Source: Luminiphilus syltensis NOR5-1B (GTDB taxonomy: Bacteria > Pseudomonadota > Gammaproteobacteria > Pseudomonadales > Halieaceae). Taken from it: DNA of 64,000 nt. Position 1 is the stretch's first letter. Each line of letters starts with the position of its first letter. The DNA is taken from positions 2,277,784-2,341,783 of the forward strand of contig NZ_DS999411.1 of assembly GCF_000158175.1 (NCBI RefSeq), read 5' to 3'. Below, in pieces: positions 1 to 8,143 of the stretch. A program made the position numbers and the translations under genes. The notes beneath the pieces are model-generated. The model had not been told where the DNA came from. It saw nothing but the letters and a program-made list of their open reading frames with translations, and searched no databases.

Positions 1-2277
1 GACATTCTTTTTTATCAGCCGCACTCCGCGCCCGGTGTGTACGCCCGCGCTTTCCTGGAGGGGCGTTTAGACGCCTCGGACCTGTCTCACTATCGCCAGG
101 AGGTCGCTGCATTGGGCAAGGGGGTAACGGGCTTGTGTAGTTATCCCCATCCCTGGCTCATGCCCGACTTCTGGCAGTTTCCCACTGGATCGATGGGGAT
201 CGGTCCGATTAGCTCCATCTATCAGGCGCGCTTTATGCGTTACCTGAACCACCGGGGTCTCGCCGATACCGCAAAGCAAAAGGTGTGGGGCGTCTTCGGT
301 GATGGTGAGATGGACGAACCCGAGAGTATGTCCGCGTTAACACTTGCCGCCAGAGAGAAGCTTGATAATTTGGTTTGGGTGGTCAACTGTAATCTGCAAC
401 GCCTCGACGGTCCGGTCAGGGGGAATGGTCGGATTATCGATGAGCTTGAATCACTATTTGTAGGCGCGGGTTGGCGGGTTATCAAGCTGGTCTGGGGTTC
501 GGACTGGGATGGGCTGTTCGCGGGGGATAACCAGGGTGCATTGCGAGAGGCCTTTTCCAACATTGTTGATGGGCAACTACAGACGTTTGCCGCCAACGAT
601 GGGCGCTTTAATCGCGAGCGATTTTTCGGCCAGAATGAAGCATTGTCATCTCTGGTAGCAGGCCTCACCGATGATCAGATCGATCGACTCAAGCGCGGCG
701 GCCACGATCTGGTAAAGATTTATTCGGCCTATCATGCCGCGCTCGAGACCGATGGTGCACCCACGGTCATCCTCGCCCAAACGAAAAAAGGTTTTGGCAT
801 GGGGAAATCAGGTCAGGGCAAGATGACGACGCATCAGCAGAAAAAACTGGACACTGACGCCCTGCTGGAATTCCGTGATCATTTTCGGCTGCCACTGACC
901 GACCAGCAAGTTGCTGATCTGGCTTTTTATAAACCAGCTGCGGGTTCTCGTGTTAGTGATTACCTGCATGATCGAAGGGCGGCCCTCGGTGGATACATGC
1001 CGCAGCGTTCGAACCTGGCGCCTATGGTCTCTGTTCCATCGCGATCCGTGTATGCGGGTTTTACCGAGGATCAGTCAGGCAAACCCATGTCGACTACCAT
1101 GGGCTTCGTACGCATGCTGGCCGGCCTGCTCAAGGATAAAAATCTGGGGCCGAGAGTGGTCCCTATTGTCGCCGATGAGGCGCGCACTTTCGGTATGGCG
1201 AATCTATTCAAGCAGGTCGGGATTTATGCCAGTGCCGGGCAGAAATACGAACCTGAGGATATTGGTTCGATTCTGAGTTACCGCGAAGCGCTTGACGGTC
1301 AGATTCTGGAGGAGGGTATCAGCGAAGCGGGTGCCCTCAGTTCCTGGACTGCTGCTGCGACCAGCTACTCGGTTCATGGCCTACGTATGCTGCCGTTTTA
1401 TATTTATTACTCGATGTTTGGATTTCAGCGCGTGGGCGACCTCATCTGGGCGGCGGCGGACCAGCGAGCCCGGGGTTTTTTGCTCGGTGCTACCTCGGGC
1501 AGGACCACATTGGGGGGTGAGGGACTTCAGCACCAGGATGGCCACAGTCATGTTATGGCTGCAACGGTGCCCAACTGTCGGGCTTATGACCCCGCATTCA
1601 CCGGTGAGCTTGCAGTGATTCTTGACCACGGTATGCGACGAATGATGGAGCAGGATGTCGATGAGTTCTATTACATCACCCTGATGAATGAGAATTACGC
1701 CCAGCGTCCATTACACGAGGATGCAGCGGAAGGTGTGGTTAAAGGGATGTATCGGTTGGAAACGCAGGTTCCAGATTCGACCGTGGCAACTGTGCGCCTG
1801 CTCGGTTCAGGGTCGTTGCTTCCCGAGGTGCTTCGTGCAGCGGAACGACTGGCCGAGGACTGGCAGGTCGCCAGTGAGGTGTGGAGCGTGACCAGCTATC
1901 CCGAGCTCGCCAGGCAGGCCCAGTCGGTTGAGCGGGAGAACCGCCTGCACCCGATGCAGGAGTTGAAAACCAGCTACGTGGCCGAGTGTCTCGAGGGTAA
2001 AAAACCTGTGGTTGCCACCACTGACTATGTGCGCGCCTTGCCGGAGATGATCGCAGCCCACATAGAGGCCCCTTTTACTGCATTGGGGACCGACGGGTTT
2101 GGTCGCAGTGATACCCGGGCGGCCCTGCGCGAGTTCTTTGAAATTGACGCCGATCATATCGTTGTAGCTTCGCTACAGGCGCTGGCAGTCTGCGGAGATA
2201 TCGAGCGGAGCATTGTGCAGACCGCGATTGAAAAGTCGGATATGAATATTGCCGATGAGTCGCCTTGGCTGCGCTGA
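1..2277 (+). CDS. aceE: Pyruvate dehydrogenase E1 component, 5' end cut off by window
   Basis: Homodimeric E1 subunit of the pyruvate dehydrogenase complex: thiamine-diphosphate-dependent decarboxylation of pyruvate and transfer of the acetyl group to E2 lipoyl domains in the cytoplasm. The frame is open from base 1, giving 758 visible residues. Alignment from memory with the roughly 890-residue enterobacterial enzyme puts the first visible residue near position 130, so only the N-terminus is missing. The ThDP motif is seen as GDGEMDEPES followed after about 30 residues by NCNLQRLDGPV. The rest is collinear with the E1 family to the TGA at 2275-2277. The usual aceF (E2) partner does not follow; the next gene is convergent and unrelated. 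Identification is firm. Confidence 0.96.
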   Translation, partial: DILFYQPHSAPGVYARAFLEGRLDASDLSHYRQEVAALGKGVTGLCSYPHPWLMPDFWQFPTGSMGIGPISSIYQARFMRYLNHRGLADTAKQKVWGVFGDGEMDEPESMSALTLAAREKLDNLVWVVNCNLQRLDGPVRGNGRIIDELESLFVGAGWRVIKLVWGSDWDGLFAGDNQGALREAFSNIVDGQLQTFAANDGRFNRERFFGQNEALSSLVAGLTDDQIDRLKRGGHDLVKIYSAYHAALETDGAPTVILAQTKKGFGMGKSGQGKMTTHQQKKLDTDALLEFRDHFRLPLTDQQVADLAFYKPAAGSRVSDYLHDRRAALGGYMPQRSNLAPMVSVPSRSVYAGFTEDQSGKPMSTTMGFVRMLAGLLKDKNLGPRVVPIVADEARTFGMANLFKQVGIYASAGQKYEPEDIGSILSYREALDGQILEEGISEAGALSSWTAAATSYSVHGLRMLPFYIYYSMFGFQRVGDLIWAAADQRARGFLLGATSGRTTLGGEGLQHQDGHSHVMAATVPNCRAYDPAFTGELAVILDHGMRRMMEQDVDEFYYITLMNENYAQRPLHEDAAEGVVKGMYRLETQVPDSTVATVRLLGSGSLLPEVLRAAERLAEDWQVASEVWSVTSYPELARQAQSVERENRLHPMQELKTSYVAECLEGKKPVVATTDYVRALPEMIAAHIEAPFTALGTDGFGRSDTRAALREFFEIDADHIVVASLQALAVCGDIERSIVQTAIEKSDMNIADESPWLR

Positions 2278-2337
2278 AGACCACAAACCAGCTGGATATA
2301 GTACGGGCAGTGATAACCCGAGCAACGGTGTAGCCGC

Positions 2338-2601
2338 CTAAAGGGGCTTTTGAGACCCGCGGAGATCGTTAAAGGGGATTAGCTTGCCATCCTCGAGTAC
2401 TTGCCAGCATTTGCCGTGATTAGCATCACACATCACAACAGTGGGGTCTTGAAACAGGGGACGACGAATGAAGTGAAGTGACCAGCCGAAGTTGCGGCTC
2501 GAATCGATGGCGTGGCGTTGGGCATCAGTGAGCAGGGATTCGTAACCAAATGGCACTTCGGGCTGTCTACCGCGCTTGTCTTTGAAGACCTCCGCGACCA
2601 T
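2338..2601 (-). CDS. Conserved-looking small hypothetical protein (87 aa)
   Basis: An 87-residue soluble protein I cannot assign to a named family. The ATG at 2601 is preferred over upstream in-frame codons because it follows GGGGAA at a good distance and the residues before it look like untranslated leader. The sequence contains a VPFGYESLLTDAQRHAIDSSR stretch (abbreviated here by its character: mixed, non-repetitive) and two cysteines near the C-terminus, with no signal peptide or membrane segment. It is convergent with aceE and divergent from the S41 protease gene, with an 89-bp shared upstream region. A real gene is likely from the Shine-Dalgarno site and clean composition; function unknown. 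Confidence 0.65.
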   Translation of the reverse strand: MVAEVFKDKRGRQPEVPFGYESLLTDAQRHAIDSSRNFGWSLHFIRRPLFQDPTVVMCDANHGKCWQVLEDGKLIPFNDLRGSQKPL

Positions 2602-2690
2602 GTTGCTTCCCCACTGAATTTTTGATGCTAGGTATACTAAGCGTTGTATTCGCCGCTGAGAAGGGGCCTTAACCATCGAGGTAAAGAAGT

Positions 2691-4070
2691 GTGACCAGTC
2701 GCGCATTATTGCCGATGCTTGCCGTTGCATTGGTTAGCTGTGGCGGGGGAGGCGGAGGTGCCTCCGCACCCGCGGCATCACCGCAAGCACCGAGCGCCGT
2801 CGATTGCTCGATAGAGTCCCAAAAGCAATTCGTCTTTGATGTCGCACAGGATTGGTACCTCTGGTTCGATGAATTGGCCGGCGTCGAGGTCGATGCCTTT
2901 GCTGATCCCCAGGCGCTGCTGGAGGCGATGACCGCGCCGCTGGCGCCGTCCGGTCGCGATCCTGGCTTTTCCTACGTCACCACGATCACCGAGGATGAGA
3001 ACAATTTCAGCTCTCGGGGCTATATCGGTTTTGGTTTCCGCTACGGGATCGATGGAACGCGATTTCTGATCAGTGATGTCTTCGAAGGCAGCCCCATCGA
3101 CGACGCCGGCATCGGGCGTGGCGCCGAACTGCTCGCCGTGGATGTCGGCGATGGCTTTGTTCCGATGGATGAATGGGTTGCCGCCAACGCCACAGCTGAG
3201 GAGGTATTTGGGCGGGAGCAGGAGGGGATTGAGCGCGTATTTCGTTTTCGCACCGTAGCAGGCACCAGCGAGGTGGTACTGCGCAAGCGAGCGCTGGAGC
3301 CCCCTGCGCTGGTCGAGGCTCCCCGCTTGATTAACAGGCCCGGTATGGCGCCGATCGGATACTTTAATTTGCGACAATTTACATTGTCTGCACGCGACCC
3401 GGTCGCCGCCATGATGTCCGAATTTCGAGATTCCAACGTCACCGATTATGTCATTGACCTGCGCTACAACAGTGGTGGTTTGATCGAGATAGCCGACGAC
3501 ATTCTCAATCACATTGGGGGTGAGGCAGCGTCGGGTGAAACGGCTTATGTGCTTAATCATAACGTGAAGCGACAGGACGAAAATGTATCTGTGACCTTCG
3601 CCCCCACGGCGGAGTCGATAAACCCTCTACGTCTGGCATTTATTGTTTCCGGTGCCACCGCCTCTGCCAGCGAATTACTGGTTAACAGTCTGGCACCCTA
3701 TATTGAGGTCTTGCTTGTCGGCAGCGAAACGCTGGGTAAGTCGACGGGCAGCTATGCGTTTGACCAGCCAGGCTGTGATACCCGGCTGAGACTCATTGCC
3801 TTTGAAGCCTTGAACGGAAACAACGAGGGGGAGTTCTACAACGGATTGGTTTCCACGGGCCGTTTTACTTTTTGCCCCGCTGAAGACGACCTTTATCGGG
3901 CATTCGGTGATCCAGCGGAAGCCTCGCTGAAAGCGGCTATTGACTACCTTAACGGTGCTGGGTGTGCGGCGACGGCGGCATCCGCAACTTCCTCCCCAGT
4001 GTCACGCCTTCGAAGGGGCCTGCTCGACGTGACACCACTGCCGGATCGTCAGTCAGCACTATCTCAATAG
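2691..4070 (+). CDS. S41-family (C-terminal processing type) peptidase, lipoprotein
   Basis: Serine protease of the tail-specific/CtpA class, probably anchored in the envelope. A GTG start at 2691 follows GAGGTAAAGAAG. The N-terminus is a short lipoprotein signal with lipobox LVSC and a glycine-rich linker. A PDZ-like segment (FGFRYGIDGTRFLISDVFEG, about residues 110-130) precedes the protease domain. The catalytic serine lies in SGATASASELLV and the general-base lysine in GSETLGKSTG, the usual S41 Ser/Lys arrangement. Length is 459 residues. Substrate is not predictable. It is followed 71 bp later by a CofD-like gene on the same strand; a functional link is not evident. Confidence 0.88.
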   Translation: MTSRALLPMLAVALVSCGGGGGGASAPAASPQAPSAVDCSIESQKQFVFDVAQDWYLWFDELAGVEVDAFADPQALLEAMTAPLAPSGRDPGFSYVTTITEDENNFSSRGYIGFGFRYGIDGTRFLISDVFEGSPIDDAGIGRGAELLAVDVGDGFVPMDEWVAANATAEEVFGREQEGIERVFRFRTVAGTSEVVLRKRALEPPALVEAPRLINRPGMAPIGYFNLRQFTLSARDPVAAMMSEFRDSNVTDYVIDLRYNSGGLIEIADDILNHIGGEAASGETAYVLNHNVKRQDENVSVTFAPTAESINPLRLAFIVSGATASASELLVNSLAPYIEVLLVGSETLGKSTGSYAFDQPGCDTRLRLIAFEALNGNNEGEFYNGLVSTGRFTFCPAEDDLYRAFGDPAEASLKAAIDYLNGAGCAATAASATSSPVSRLRRGLLDVTPLPDRQSALSQ

Positions 4071-4141
4071 GGTGGGTTGTCGCGTTGGGAGCAAATGGGT
4101 TGGGCTTGCGCGGCGCGTGCTTTCCCCACAGACTCCCGGTC

Positions 4142-5338
4142 ATGTCATCGATATATTCCGATGTGGTCTCCTCTTCGTCACCCGCAGGTGAGGCAGGCAG
4201 TTCTATCACAGGCAATCGTCCCGCAGCCGGGCCGGCGCCGCTCTTCTTCTCCGGGGGGTCTGCGCTGCACGGCCTGAGTCAGCTACTCCCTACCAGAACC
4301 CACCGATCCATCCATTTGGTGACCACCTTTGACTCCGGCGGTAGTTCCGCCGAGTTGCGGCAGGCGCTCGGCATGCCGGCTATCGGTGATCTTCGCCAGC
4401 GCCTTTTGGCCCTGGCCGATCGCAGTGTGGAGGGTAACGACGCGCTACTGCCGCTACTCGCCTATCGGTTCGACCACTGGGCATCAAGATTTGTTTTGGA
4501 AAAAGAGCTCGATAATTTGATATCAGGTGTGGATTCGCGATTGACATCGGTTCCATCGTCACATCAGCAGTGGTTATCGCGCTGCCTGGCGAGTGTTCGC
4601 GATGCCGTGGGAGCTTCTTTTGATTGGCGCAATGCCTCGCTGGGAAATCTCGTTATTGCCGGGTCGTATCTGTTGAACGATTGCGATCTGCATCGTGCTA
4701 TTGATGAATTCCGGCGCGCTGTCCACACGCGAGGTGAAGTCCACGCTATTGCATCAAGCAGCGCGCATCTGGCGGCGCGGTTACAAAATGGTGAGATGGT
4801 TCTGGGCCAGCATCGATTTACGGGGAAGGAGTACGCCGGTGTCGAAGCGCCAATCGTCGAGGTCTTTCTCAATGCGTCGGTCCACGAATACTCGCCGCTA
4901 ACGGTGGCCGCTGACCCCTATTGCTGCGAGCTCGCGAAGACGGCCGATATGATTTGCTACGCCCCTGGGAGTTTCTTCAGTAGCCTCTGTGCCAACTTGC
5001 TACCGTCCGGTATCGCTGACGCGATTGCCGAAAATCCCTGTTCAAAAATATACGTCCCCAATCTGGGGCGCGATCCAGAGCAATTTGGACTTTCGTTGCC
5101 TGAGCTCGTGACAGTGTTGCTGGATTATCTGGCGCCCGAGCGATCCGGCCGGGCGGTTTCGTCGGTGCTCGATGCGGTATGGGTGGCGGATACTTTGCCA
5201 GCGCAGAGCCTGATGGATGTCGAGAAGACGCTGGCGGCGTTTGGCGTTGAATTATCTGTGCTGCCCATCGGCGATATTGACGACCCGTCGCGCTATGACA
5301 ACGAGGAGTTGCTGGGCGCGTTGTGGTCTGTTCTATGA
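4142..5338 (+). CDS. CofD/YvcK-like protein (GAK-system CofD-like type)
   Basis: About 398 residues, related to the 2-phospho-L-lactate transferase (CofD) and YvcK/gluconeogenesis-factor superfamily of nucleotide-sugar or nucleotide-metabolite binding proteins. Seen directly: an N-terminal glycine-rich loop FSGGSALHGL, then TTFDSGGSSAELRQALGMP and AIGDLRQRLLALAD. These correspond to the GGGTG, DDGGSSGRLR and GDIRNCLVALA signatures of YvcK. The overall length and the DPSRYDNEELL tail fit the CofD-like member of the 'GAK' gene group (ATP-grasp, CofD-like, kinase), though no GAK partners are next to it. The ATG at 4142 lacks a strong Shine-Dalgarno, and the frame is open further upstream, so the start is uncertain. 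Biochemical role unknown. Confidence 0.75.
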   Translation: MSSIYSDVVSSSSPAGEAGSSITGNRPAAGPAPLFFSGGSALHGLSQLLPTRTHRSIHLVTTFDSGGSSAELRQALGMPAIGDLRQRLLALADRSVEGNDALLPLLAYRFDHWASRFVLEKELDNLISGVDSRLTSVPSSHQQWLSRCLASVRDAVGASFDWRNASLGNLVIAGSYLLNDCDLHRAIDEFRRAVHTRGEVHAIASSSAHLAARLQNGEMVLGQHRFTGKEYAGVEAPIVEVFLNASVHEYSPLTVAADPYCCELAKTADMICYAPGSFFSSLCANLLPSGIADAIAENPCSKIYVPNLGRDPEQFGLSLPELVTVLLDYLAPERSGRAVSSVLDAVWVADTLPAQSLMDVEKTLAAFGVELSVLPIGDIDDPSRYDNEELLGALWSVL

Positions 5339-5477
5339 ATATGGACGGTTGTGCCCGAAGTCAGTCATCGTGCAGAGAAGGAGGCGTCGCTTTGGCGGCC
5401 GCCGCTTTATGCGATCGAGGTGGCGGATTGAGTAGTTCAATGCCCGGTGACCAGTGACGTCCTGATGACGGGTGCCT

Positions 5478-6587
5478 TTAGCTGAGAGGCTCGCTGATAA
5501 ATTCTGTAATTTCCAGGTTGAACCCGGAGAGGGCGTTAAAGCGAACCGGGGCCGATAAGATCTGCATCCGGCGAACGCCTAGGTGCCTCAAGATCTGCGC
5601 GCCCGTGCCAATCAGACGATAATTTTGCGGCGATTCCCGTTTTGGTGCATCCCCTGAAAACAAGGCAATGTCCGAGAGCAGCTCCTCTCTGGACTCCCGA
5701 TTACCCACCAGTACGACGACGCCGCGATCAATCGCGGCTATATGCGACATGGCGGAACGATAGGACCAGCCGGCACTTCCGTCACTCAGTCGAGTACCGA
5801 GAACATCGCGAAGCGTATTAATCGGCTGCACCCGTACCGGGATGGGTTGGTCCCCCTGAATCTCACCCCGTGAAAGCGCGAAATGCACCGTATCGTCGAT
5901 GTGATCAGAAAACGTATGCAGGGAGAATGGGCCCCATTCGGTATTGATCTCGTGATGGCTGACGACTTCCACTGAATGCTCATGTAGAGATCGGTATTCG
6001 ATCAAGTCGGCGATGGTGCCCATTCGCAGGCCATGTTCCTCGGCAAATACCTCAAGCTCGGGTCGGCGCGCCATGGTGCCGTCGTGGTTCATTATCTCAA
6101 CGATCACTGCGGCCGGCTCCAGACCTGCCATACGCGCCAGATCAACGCCCGCCTCGGTGTGTCCTGCACGCTTGAGTACGCCGCCGGGCTTGGCCACCAG
6201 CGGAAAAATATGACCCGGCTGGCGGATATCGGCGGGCCCGGCATTCTTCTTGCTCGCCTGCTTAATGGTATGTGCCCGCTGGGCCGCACTGATACCGGCG
6301 GCCACCTGTTCGGTGGCGTCGATGGATACCGTGAAGTTGGTTTCGTGCTGGGATCGGTTGTCGCGCACCATCAGCGGCAGGCGAAGCTGCCGAGCACGCT
6401 CTTCTGTGATGGGCATGCAAATCAGGCCGCAGGCCTCGGTGGCGAAAAAATTGATCGCCGCCGGCGTCACCTTCTCTGCGGCAATAATCAGGTCGCCCTC
6501 ATTCTCCCGGTCTTCATCGTCCATCAAAATCACCATGTTGCCGGCGCGGATGTCGTCGATGAGTTCTGGAATAGAGCTGAGTGGCAT
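5478..6587 (-). CDS. ribB: 3,4-dihydroxy-2-butanone-4-phosphate synthase with degenerate GTP cyclohydrolase II domain (RibBX)
   Basis: Riboflavin biosynthesis: the N-terminal half converts ribulose-5-phosphate to 3,4-dihydroxy-2-butanone 4-phosphate. The DHBP synthase signature DDEDRENEGD is at residues 23-32, and the domain runs to about residue 200. The C-terminal domain (about 205-369) is GTP cyclohydrolase II-like, but the zinc-binding CxLTGDxFGSxxCDC segment is replaced by PINTLRDVLGT without cysteines. It should therefore lack cyclohydrolase activity, as in the described RibBX class. The ATG at 6587 is chosen because it begins the conserved IPELIDDIRAG segment. It lies 19 bp behind the thiolase gene and is probably co-transcribed. 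No FMN riboswitch is seen in front of it. Confidence 0.92.
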   Translation of the reverse strand: MPLSSIPELIDDIRAGNMVILMDDEDRENEGDLIIAAEKVTPAAINFFATEACGLICMPITEERARQLRLPLMVRDNRSQHETNFTVSIDATEQVAAGISAAQRAHTIKQASKKNAGPADIRQPGHIFPLVAKPGGVLKRAGHTEAGVDLARMAGLEPAAVIVEIMNHDGTMARRPELEVFAEEHGLRMGTIADLIEYRSLHEHSVEVVSHHEINTEWGPFSLHTFSDHIDDTVHFALSRGEIQGDQPIPVRVQPINTLRDVLGTRLSDGSAGWSYRSAMSHIAAIDRGVVVLVGNRESREELLSDIALFSGDAPKRESPQNYRLIGTGAQILRHLGVRRMQILSAPVRFNALSGFNLEITEFISEPLS

Positions 6588-6606
6588 GAGCCGGTTCCTT
6601 GTCGTT

Positions 6607-7785
6607 TTACACGACCTCGATGGCAACGGCTGTCGCTTCGCCACCGCCGATGCACAGGGCGGCAACACCGCGCTTGAGACCGTAGTGTTTGAGTGCATGT
6701 GCCAGCGTCACGATGATTCTCGAACCGGTAGACCCGACGGGGTGGCCCTGAGCACAGGCACCGCCATGGACGTTCACCTTTGCCGGATCGAGATCAAAAG
6801 CTCGGCTGGCCAGCATGGTGACCATAGCAAATGCCTCATTGATCTCCCACAAATCGACGTCAGCGGCGCTCCACCCCGTCTTTTCCATTAGTTTTTCAAT
6901 CGCGCCTACCGGTGCGATGGTGAAATCTTCAGGGGCGCGGCTGAATCGCGAATGGGCGATGAATCGCGCCAATGGATTCAGGTTGTGGGTCTTGACAGCA
7001 TCCTCGCTTGCCAGCAACAGGGCGCTGGCGCCGTCGGAAATAGAGCTCGAGTTGGCGGCTGTAATGGTGCCATCCGAAACAAAGGCGGGTCGCAGCGACG
7101 GAATTTTATCAACGGCTGCTTTATGTGGCTGCTCATCGTCGGTGATGATGCGATCACCTTTGCGTGAACTAATGGTGACCGGCGCTATCTCCGCCGTTAG
7201 CAGTCCGTCGTCGATGGCGCGCTTGGCCCGTGTCAGGCTTTCAATCGCGAAAGCATCCATTTCTTCCCGGGTGAGGCCATTTTCGTCAGCTGTGTTCTGC
7301 GCAAAAATCCCCATTGCTTTGCCCGTATAGGCGTCTTCTAGGCCATCAAGGAACATATGGTCAAATAGCTGAGTGTGGCCGAGTCGCTTGCCTTTGCGTC
7401 CGGTCATCAGTATTTGGGGCGCATTGGTCATGCTCTCCATGCCGCCTGCAAGAACGAGGTTATTCGTGCCGGTGCGGATGCTGTCGATTCCGTAAATGGT
7501 CGTCTGCATGCCACTGCCGCAGGCTTTGTTGACGGTGACCGCGCCGGTGCTTGAGGGGATTCCCGCAGCCAGCATCGCCTGACGCGCAGGGCACTGTTTG
7601 AGACCCGCGGGCAGCACACATCCCATAAAGACTTCATCAATTTTTGTCTGGTCTACTCCGCTTTTCTCAAGCACGGCGCGGATCGCGACGGTACCCAGTT
7701 CGGTAGCAGGCACGTCGGCTAGGTCCCCCAGCATGCCGCCCATGGGTGTTCGCGCCCCGCTCACCAGATAAACAGAATCAGTCAT
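6607..7785 (-). CDS. Acetyl-CoA C-acyltransferase (thiolase)
   Basis: Thiolase of 392 residues, cleaving 3-ketoacyl-CoA or condensing acetyl-CoA in the cytoplasm. The acyl-accepting cysteine is C89 in NKACGSGMQ; the catalytic histidine is in GACAQGHPVGSTG and the second cysteine in CIGGGEA near the C-terminus. NEAF, which lines the active site, is present in LWEINEAFAM. The ATG at 7785 follows GGTGGAG. Chain-length preference (acetoacetyl-CoA thiolase versus a FadA-type enzyme) cannot be fixed by eye. It leads a two-gene unit with ribB and is divergent from fabY across 358 bp. Confidence 0.93.
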   Translation of the reverse strand: MTDSVYLVSGARTPMGGMLGDLADVPATELGTVAIRAVLEKSGVDQTKIDEVFMGCVLPAGLKQCPARQAMLAAGIPSSTGAVTVNKACGSGMQTTIYGIDSIRTGTNNLVLAGGMESMTNAPQILMTGRKGKRLGHTQLFDHMFLDGLEDAYTGKAMGIFAQNTADENGLTREEMDAFAIESLTRAKRAIDDGLLTAEIAPVTISSRKGDRIITDDEQPHKAAVDKIPSLRPAFVSDGTITAANSSSISDGASALLLASEDAVKTHNLNPLARFIAHSRFSRAPEDFTIAPVGAIEKLMEKTGWSAADVDLWEINEAFAMVTMLASRAFDLDPAKVNVHGGACAQGHPVGSTGSRIIVTLAHALKHYGLKRGVAALCIGGGEATAVAIEVV

Positions 7786-8143
7786 TTTAAAATCTCCACC
7801 TCGTATTGGTTGCAAAACTCACTATAAAAGCGACGGCGCATTTAGCCACAGCTACCGCCCAGTCTCAATGCGATTGGGCTATTCGGATGGTCCTTAGGCG
7901 CGGACCCCCCCCGAGGTTTGCCGACCCGCCGCAATCGCATTTGGCGACAGGAATGAAAAAACCGCACAATGAGCCGCGCGATGAGCGGTCAGTTAGGGAC
8001 AACAGGCGGTCTTAGCTGTCATAATCTCGATCATACGACGGTAACCCGCGGTACCTCCTGTCGCTGCTTGCTCCGGCTGCTTGCAGGCTGAGGCTGCCGA
8101 GGGGTATACCCCTAGCCGCTGCGCTGAATGCGAGGGTCATTCC
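7786..8143. other. Divergent intergenic region between thiolase and fabY
   Basis: A 358-bp gene-free stretch that should carry both promoters. It includes a run of eight C residues at about 7906-7913 and the perfect palindrome listed separately at 8100-8113. I see no convincing RNA gene and no strong -35/-10 pair. Confidence 0.5.
8100..8113. promoter_or_regulatory. 14-bp perfect palindrome in fabY leader
   Basis: AGGGGTATACCCCT is a perfect 14-bp inverted repeat without spacer, 30 bp before the fabY ATG. The position suits an operator for a dimeric repressor, but the regulator and its binding are inference only. Confidence 0.35.
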
